Positions 60,239 through 64,000 of a DNA stretch of 64,000 nucleotides are shown in pieces. A program made the position numbers and the translations under genes. This stretch comes from Rhizobium rhizogenes NBRC 13257 (GTDB taxonomy: Bacteria; Pseudomonadota; Alphaproteobacteria; Rhizobiales; Rhizobiaceae). The notes under the pieces are model-generated. The model was not told the DNA's origin. It saw only the letters and a program-made list of their open reading frames with translations, and did no database searches. The stretch is from positions 1 to 64,000 of the forward strand of contig NZ_BAYX01000018.1 of the NCBI RefSeq assembly GCF_000696095.1. Direction: 5' to 3'. The stretch's first letter is position 1, and each line of letters starts with the position of its first letter.

Positions 60239-61231
60239 TCAGGACGAGGTGTTGAGATTGCGGACAGTCCGGCCCGGCCGCAGCCGGTAGGGCACGGTCA
60301 GGTGGCGTGGCGGCGCGGCATTTTCCGCCATGTCGAGCAGCAGCGAGGCAGCGGCCGCCCCCATGGTCGCATCCGGTATCTCCACCGTCGACAGCGGCAA
60401 ATCCATCAGCCGGCCGATGGCAATGCCGTCAAAACCGGCAACGGAGATGTCGCGCGGGATTGAAAGACCTTGCCGTCTGAGCGCACCCATGACCCCAAGG
60501 GCCAGGAGATCGTTGGACGCAATGATGGCCGTCGGCTTTAGCCGGGGTACGACGTCTCCGAGATCGAGTTGCTCCAGACTGTCGATGAAAGGAATCTGCA
60601 ATGCTTCGATCGGCGAATGGCCAGCCTCCTCCATCGACCTGAGATAACCCAGATAACGTAGCTTGGCGCGATCCGATGCGGCGAAGTGGCCGGCAATGAA
60701 CAAGATGCGGTGATGCCCCATATGCAGCAGATGATCCGTCAGTTCTCGGCCGGCGCCGAAATTGTCGGTCGCCACCGCAGCCGTGAAGCGCGCCGTCGGC
60801 AGATTACCGAGCAGCACGGTGGGCGGCAACGCCGAGGAAAGCGCCGGGCTGCGCTCAGGATCGCAAACAGTGAGGATGAGCCCGGTTGGCCGCTGGTGCA
60901 GCAGCGAGGCGACGGCATCGGCCTCCTGCGCCGGATCGTAGTTCGACTGCGCGATCAAGACGCTATGGCCGGCATGCAGCGCCCGGTGCTGAATACTGGA
61001 AAGCGAAGCCGCAAAGACCGGGTTAGTGATGCTGGGGATGAGCACGCCGATCGCCGGCCGGCGGCGGGCAAAGGTGCCTGCGCGGCCGCTGGCGCGATAG
61101 CCGAGTTCGGCCGCCGCCCGGCGCACGCGGCGCACCATCTCGTCGCTGACCGGGCCGTTATGATTGAGCACCCGGCTTGCGGTCGCGATCGAGCAGCCGG
61201 CGCGAAAGGCGACTTGCTGGAGCGTCGACAT
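60239..61231 (-). CDS. LacI-family repressor
   Basis: A 330-aa LacI/GalR regulator: HTH and hinge at STLQQVAFRAGCSIATASRVLN and a ligand-binding periplasmic-binding-protein-like domain (AIGVLIPSITNPVFAASLSS). Start at 61231 gives the usual N-terminus; 61282 and 61243 are alternatives. Convergent with the ABC operon, divergent from the AraC gene. Probably controls the ABC operon; the ligand is unknown. Confidence 0.87.
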   Translation of the reverse strand: MSTLQQVAFRAGCSIATASRVLNHNGPVSDEMVRRVRRAAAELGYRASGRAGTFARRRPAIGVLIPSITNPVFAASLSSIQHRALHAGHSVLIAQSNYDPAQEADAVASLLHQRPTGLILTVCDPERSPALSSALPPTVLLGNLPTARFTAAVATDNFGAGRELTDHLLHMGHHRILFIAGHFAASDRAKLRYLGYLRSMEEAGHSPIEALQIPFIDSLEQLDLGDVVPRLKPTAIIASNDLLALGVMGALRRQGLSIPRDISVAGFDGIAIGRLMDLPLSTVEIPDATMGAAAASLLLDMAENAAPPRHLTVPYRLRPGRTVRNLNTSS

Positions 61232-61336
61232 GATCTCATGCATCTCCGGCTTCAGGTCCGCCGTTGAAGGCCGGCAGGCCATGGGAATGGCGGGGATTTA
61301 TAGCAGTTCGATGACAGTTATTTGAATGGGCTTGAA

Positions 61337-61361
61337 ATGGGAACGCGATCAGCATTCCCAT
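61337..61361. promoter_or_regulatory. Inverted repeat between lacI and araC-type genes
   Basis: ATGGGAA (61337-61343) and TTCCCAT (61355-61361) are perfect seven-bp arms, 11 bases apart. It could be the LacI operator or the AraC site. Confidence 0.45.
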
Positions 61362-61462
61362 AATGACCGGCGCTGGCGTCATTGCCATATTAGCAATAGT
61401 ATATTTATATCATATTTTAACGCGACTGACGGCTTTCGCTTTGCACTATCTAGGATAGTGGC

Positions 61463-62398
61463 GTGAAAATTGGTAATCGTCAGCGGCATCGGTCCCTAAG
61501 GGGCCGGCTATTGTTGGCTTGGGGCGTGGCAACGATGCTGCAAGATGCGCAGTCCAAGGACTATTTCAGGCTGAGCGCGCCAGCGCGCGCGCTTCGCGCT
61601 GTCCTCTGCAAAAACGGCATTGACCTCGACTGTCCCGAGGCGCCCGCTTTCGTGCTTGGCCTGCGGGGTCAGGAGCCGGCGCTAGACCGGGTCACGCTTG
61701 ATGAATGCGTCGCTCCGGCCATTCCGTTTCCTCATGGCATGATCGCGCTTGCCCGCCTGATCCTCGACCCGCACACAGAGGCGGATGACAGGGAGACGAT
61801 CAGCCTTTATCTGTCACGCCACAACTTCGACCGGATTGCCGAACTCTCGCTTACGCCCGGCTGTGCTACAGGCGATACCGTCCTCGAAAACCTGTTATCC
61901 CGCCTGACCTCTGCCATCGCGCATCCTGACCGAACGGAGCCTTTGCTTATCGATCCCATCGGCAAGGCCTTCAACGCCCATATCGCTCAACATTATGGCC
62001 GTATGCCGGTAGCGCGATCCGCCGTAATCGGCGGCTTGACGCCGTGGCAGCTGCGCCGTGCCCACGATACGATCAATGCCCGGCTGGATCGGGATGTATC
62101 CCTGGCGCAACTGGCCAGCCACTGCGGCCTTTCGACCAGCCATTTCGCCCGCGCCTTCGCGCGCAGCACCGGCATCCCGCCGCATCGCTGGCTGATGCAG
62201 CGCCGCGTCGATCGCGCCAAGGAACTGATGCGCAAGGGAACGCCGCTTGCCGAAATCGCACTGATGTGCGGCTTCTCGGATCAAAGCCATTTGACGCGCG
62301 TCTTCTCGCAATCCGTCGGCCTCACGCCGGGACGCTGGCGGGAATCGCAGATCCCCGCCGCCTTCGACATGACATCGATCGCATTGGGCGAGGCATGA
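61463..62398 (+). CDS. AraC-family transcriptional regulator
   Basis: A 311-aa regulator with a C-terminal double HTH (VSLAQLASHCGLSTSHFARAFA and LAEIALMCGFSDQSHLTRVF with PGRWR). The N-terminal 200 residues are unlike a cupin and carry no recognisable sensor. GTG start at 61463 with AGGA upstream. No obvious target; the next gene (62541) is same-strand. Confidence 0.83.
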   Translation: MKIGNRQRHRSLRGRLLLAWGVATMLQDAQSKDYFRLSAPARALRAVLCKNGIDLDCPEAPAFVLGLRGQEPALDRVTLDECVAPAIPFPHGMIALARLILDPHTEADDRETISLYLSRHNFDRIAELSLTPGCATGDTVLENLLSRLTSAIAHPDRTEPLLIDPIGKAFNAHIAQHYGRMPVARSAVIGGLTPWQLRRAHDTINARLDRDVSLAQLASHCGLSTSHFARAFARSTGIPPHRWLMQRRVDRAKELMRKGTPLAEIALMCGFSDQSHLTRVFSQSVGLTPGRWRESQIPAAFDMTSIALGEA

Positions 62399-62540
62399 CC
62401 CGCGACATCTAGGCGCTTGATCTTCGCTGCACCGCAGCAGATCCTCAATAAGACCACGAAGACGAATGATGCTGTCATCAAGCGATGCCATCATTAACTT
62501 GCTGTGATCCGCAGATCCGACCCTTTGAAAGGATGCTCTC

Positions 62541-63461
62541 ATGTCTGAAGCAGAAGCACGGACGCCTGCCACCTCTCCCGAAAACACCGAACGGCTGTTC
62601 TTCCTCGACATCAATGACGGCCGAATTCTCTCCTCCGCCATCGACGGCACCGACCTCCAGCTGATCATCCAGCGGCCGGGCCGCAGCCCGGATGGCATTC
62701 TCGTCGACAGCGAAAACGGTTGGCTCTACTGGACGGAAATGGGCACTGACTACAATGCCCATGACGGCTCGATCGAGCGTATCGATCTCGACGGCCGCAA
62801 CCACGTCACATTAATTCCGCCCGGCAGCACGTTGGTGACGCCGAAGCAGATCCAGATCGATTACGGCAATGGCAAGCTCTATTGGTGCGACCGCGAGGGC
62901 ATGCGTGTCATGCGCGCTAATATCGACGGCTCCGATATCGAGACGCTCGTGCAGAACGGCGACAGCCCGCAAGACAGCGCCGATATCGAACGCTGGTGCG
63001 TCGGCATCGCGCTCGACCTGCCGCTCGGGCAGATCTACTGGACGCAGAAGGGCCCACCGGATGCCGGCCTTGGCCGCATCTTCCGCGCCGGCATCAACAT
63101 TCCCAAAGGCGAGACGGCAACGAGCCGCAGCGATATCGAAGTCCTGCTCGACAAGCTGCCCGAGCCGATCGACCTCGAACTCGATCTCGCCACCCGCATC
63201 ATCTACTGGACCGACCGCGGCAATCTTCCACGAGGGAACACCGTCAACCGCGCCGAGATGGACGATCTCGCAGCAACCTCCGAAGTCGTCCTCGAGGGCC
63301 TCGACGAAGGCATCGGCCTATCGCTCGACCTCCCTAACAACCGCATGTTCTTCACCGACATCGGCGGCAATCTCTACTCCGCCAGCCTCGATGGCTCAGG
63401 CGAGCGTGAGCTTCTGCATCATGCGGGCTCGTTCACGGGGATTGTTTACGCGGAAATCTGA
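62541..63461 (+). CDS. YWTD beta-propeller protein
   Basis: A 306-aa protein with repeated LDL-receptor-type propeller blades: LYWTEMG, LYWCDREG, IYWTQKG, IYWTDRG and MFFTDIGG, each followed by an RxxLDG-type turn. A six-blade propeller is likely. No signal peptide, so it seems cytoplasmic, unlike eukaryotic counterparts. Bacterial homologues are found in proteobacteria near sugar catabolism genes; function unknown. GAAAGGATG before the ATG. Confidence 0.82.
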   Translation: MSEAEARTPATSPENTERLFFLDINDGRILSSAIDGTDLQLIIQRPGRSPDGILVDSENGWLYWTEMGTDYNAHDGSIERIDLDGRNHVTLIPPGSTLVTPKQIQIDYGNGKLYWCDREGMRVMRANIDGSDIETLVQNGDSPQDSADIERWCVGIALDLPLGQIYWTQKGPPDAGLGRIFRAGINIPKGETATSRSDIEVLLDKLPEPIDLELDLATRIIYWTDRGNLPRGNTVNRAEMDDLAATSEVVLEGLDEGIGLSLDLPNNRMFFTDIGGNLYSASLDGSGERELLHHAGSFTGIVYAEI

Positions 63462-63509
63462 CCAATCGGCGACGCCAAACCCATACCGTAGGCACGCAAA
63501 GAAGCGTGC

Positions 63510-63965
63510 CTACGACACATCTTCTTCCAAGATCATCCGCTCCAGGTTCCGATTAAGTCGCCGCATCAATTGCAGCAGCATTTGAACCTCGTCGTCGTTG
63601 AATCCCGCCAGAACCATCTCCCGTCCCTCGTCCAAAGCATCGCGGGCTGCGGGAAGCTTCGCGAGGGCCGCCTCGGTCAACGACACGAGGCTGCTGCGCC
63701 CATCCGCCGGGTCTGGCGTGCGCCGGATCAAACCATCGCGCTCCATGCGGGCCAACATCTGCGCCATCGACGGCTGCTCGATCTTGGCGAACTTCGCCAA
63801 CTCCTTCTGAGACATCCGCGCTCCATTCCGAAGCAGGTAGAGCACCGGCAGCTGGCCGATGCTGAAGCCCAACGCCTTCACTCGACGCTCCCCGAGCCGC
63901 GCAAAGCTGCGCGACGCCATGTTGATGAGCGGCGCCGGATTCTCGAACAAGTCCCAATCGGTCAT
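63510..63965 (-). CDS. MarR-family regulator
   Basis: A 151-aa winged-helix repressor: LYLLRNGARMSQKELAKFAKIEQPSMAQMLARMERDGLIRRTPDPADGRSSLVSLT covers the recognition helix and wing (DPADGRSS). It is probably divergently placed to a target gene to the right of the window, and an ATAGGTGCCTAT palindrome lies 16 bases upstream. Confidence 0.9.
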   Translation of the reverse strand: MTDWDLFENPAPLINMASRSFARLGERRVKALGFSIGQLPVLYLLRNGARMSQKELAKFAKIEQPSMAQMLARMERDGLIRRTPDPADGRSSLVSLTEAALAKLPAARDALDEGREMVLAGFNDDEVQMLLQLMRRLNRNLERMILEEDVS

Positions 63966-63980
63966 ATTTTCGTCACTTGT

Positions 63981-63992
63981 ATAGGTGCCTAT
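63981..63992. promoter_or_regulatory. Candidate MarR operator
   Basis: ATAGG-TG-CCTAT forms a 5-bp-arm palindrome immediately upstream of the MarR start, in the usual position for autoregulation. Confidence 0.5.
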
Positions 63993-64000
63993 GTTGATTT

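Noticed and set aside
1..64000. CRISPR arrays or insertion sequences
   Set aside because: No regularly spaced repeat-spacer units and no transposase-like protein were seen anywhere in the window.

Overview
The window looks like chromosomal DNA of a Rhizobium-type alphaproteobacterium. It is GC-rich, has many sugar and polyol ABC transporter genes, and carries core genes in an order I remember from Rhizobiaceae (murA, DUF2948, hisD, UPF0262, a low-molecular-weight phosphatase, infA, maf, yacG, tRNA-Phe). The genus assignment is an inference from gene content; no search was run.

Layout. 1-7 kb: the end of a polyol (sorbitol/mannitol type) uptake operon on the minus strand (binding protein, SorC regulator, FucU mutarotase). 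It is followed on the plus strand by an OmpR/histidine kinase pair, a ROK sugar kinase and CutC. 7-9.6 kb: a membrane-anchored unknown and a DHA2-type MFS exporter. 9.6-14.4 kb: the PrkA kinase / YeaH / SpoVR stress cluster on the minus strand.

15.24-31.54 kb: an integrated mobile element of about 16.2 kb inserted in the 3' half of a tRNA-Phe gene and bounded by 56-bp direct repeats. Its leftward genes are a tyrosine integrase and an Arc-like repressor. Three palindromic operators face a rightward early operon that ends in a winged-helix replication-type gene carrying iteron-like repeats. Next come small secreted and membrane proteins and a HigBA toxin-antitoxin pair. A packaging block (terminase small-subunit candidate and an apparently intact large subunit) follows, then two unknown proteins, one baseplate-hub-like protein, a DUF3102 protein, a PanAT (Panacea) toxin-antitoxin pair and a Myb/SANT-like DNA-binding protein. 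I find no portal, protease, major capsid, sheath or tube gene. The element is therefore either a deleted prophage or a phage-satellite-like island; this is the most interesting part of the window. DNA just outside its left end resembles its own right end, which suggests an older related insertion at the same tRNA.

31.5-40.7 kb: tRNA-Phe, the housekeeping block, tRNA-Thr, two VOC proteins and a Ser/Thr-type phosphatase. 40.7-45.8 kb: a TetR-controlled RND efflux operon with a clear palindromic operator. 45.8-50.1 kb: membrane proteins, OsmC, and a GntR regulator with D-galactonate dehydratase behind a perfect inverted repeat. 50.1-54.9 kb: an intergenic inverted repeat, a BI-1 family protein, an ECF sigma/anti-sigma pair, a bestrophin-like channel, an exported MsrA and SlyX. 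55.1-60.2 kb: a five-gene operon of a metallophosphoesterase plus a complete sugar/glycerophosphate-type ABC importer, followed by LacI, AraC, a YWTD beta-propeller protein and a MarR regulator.
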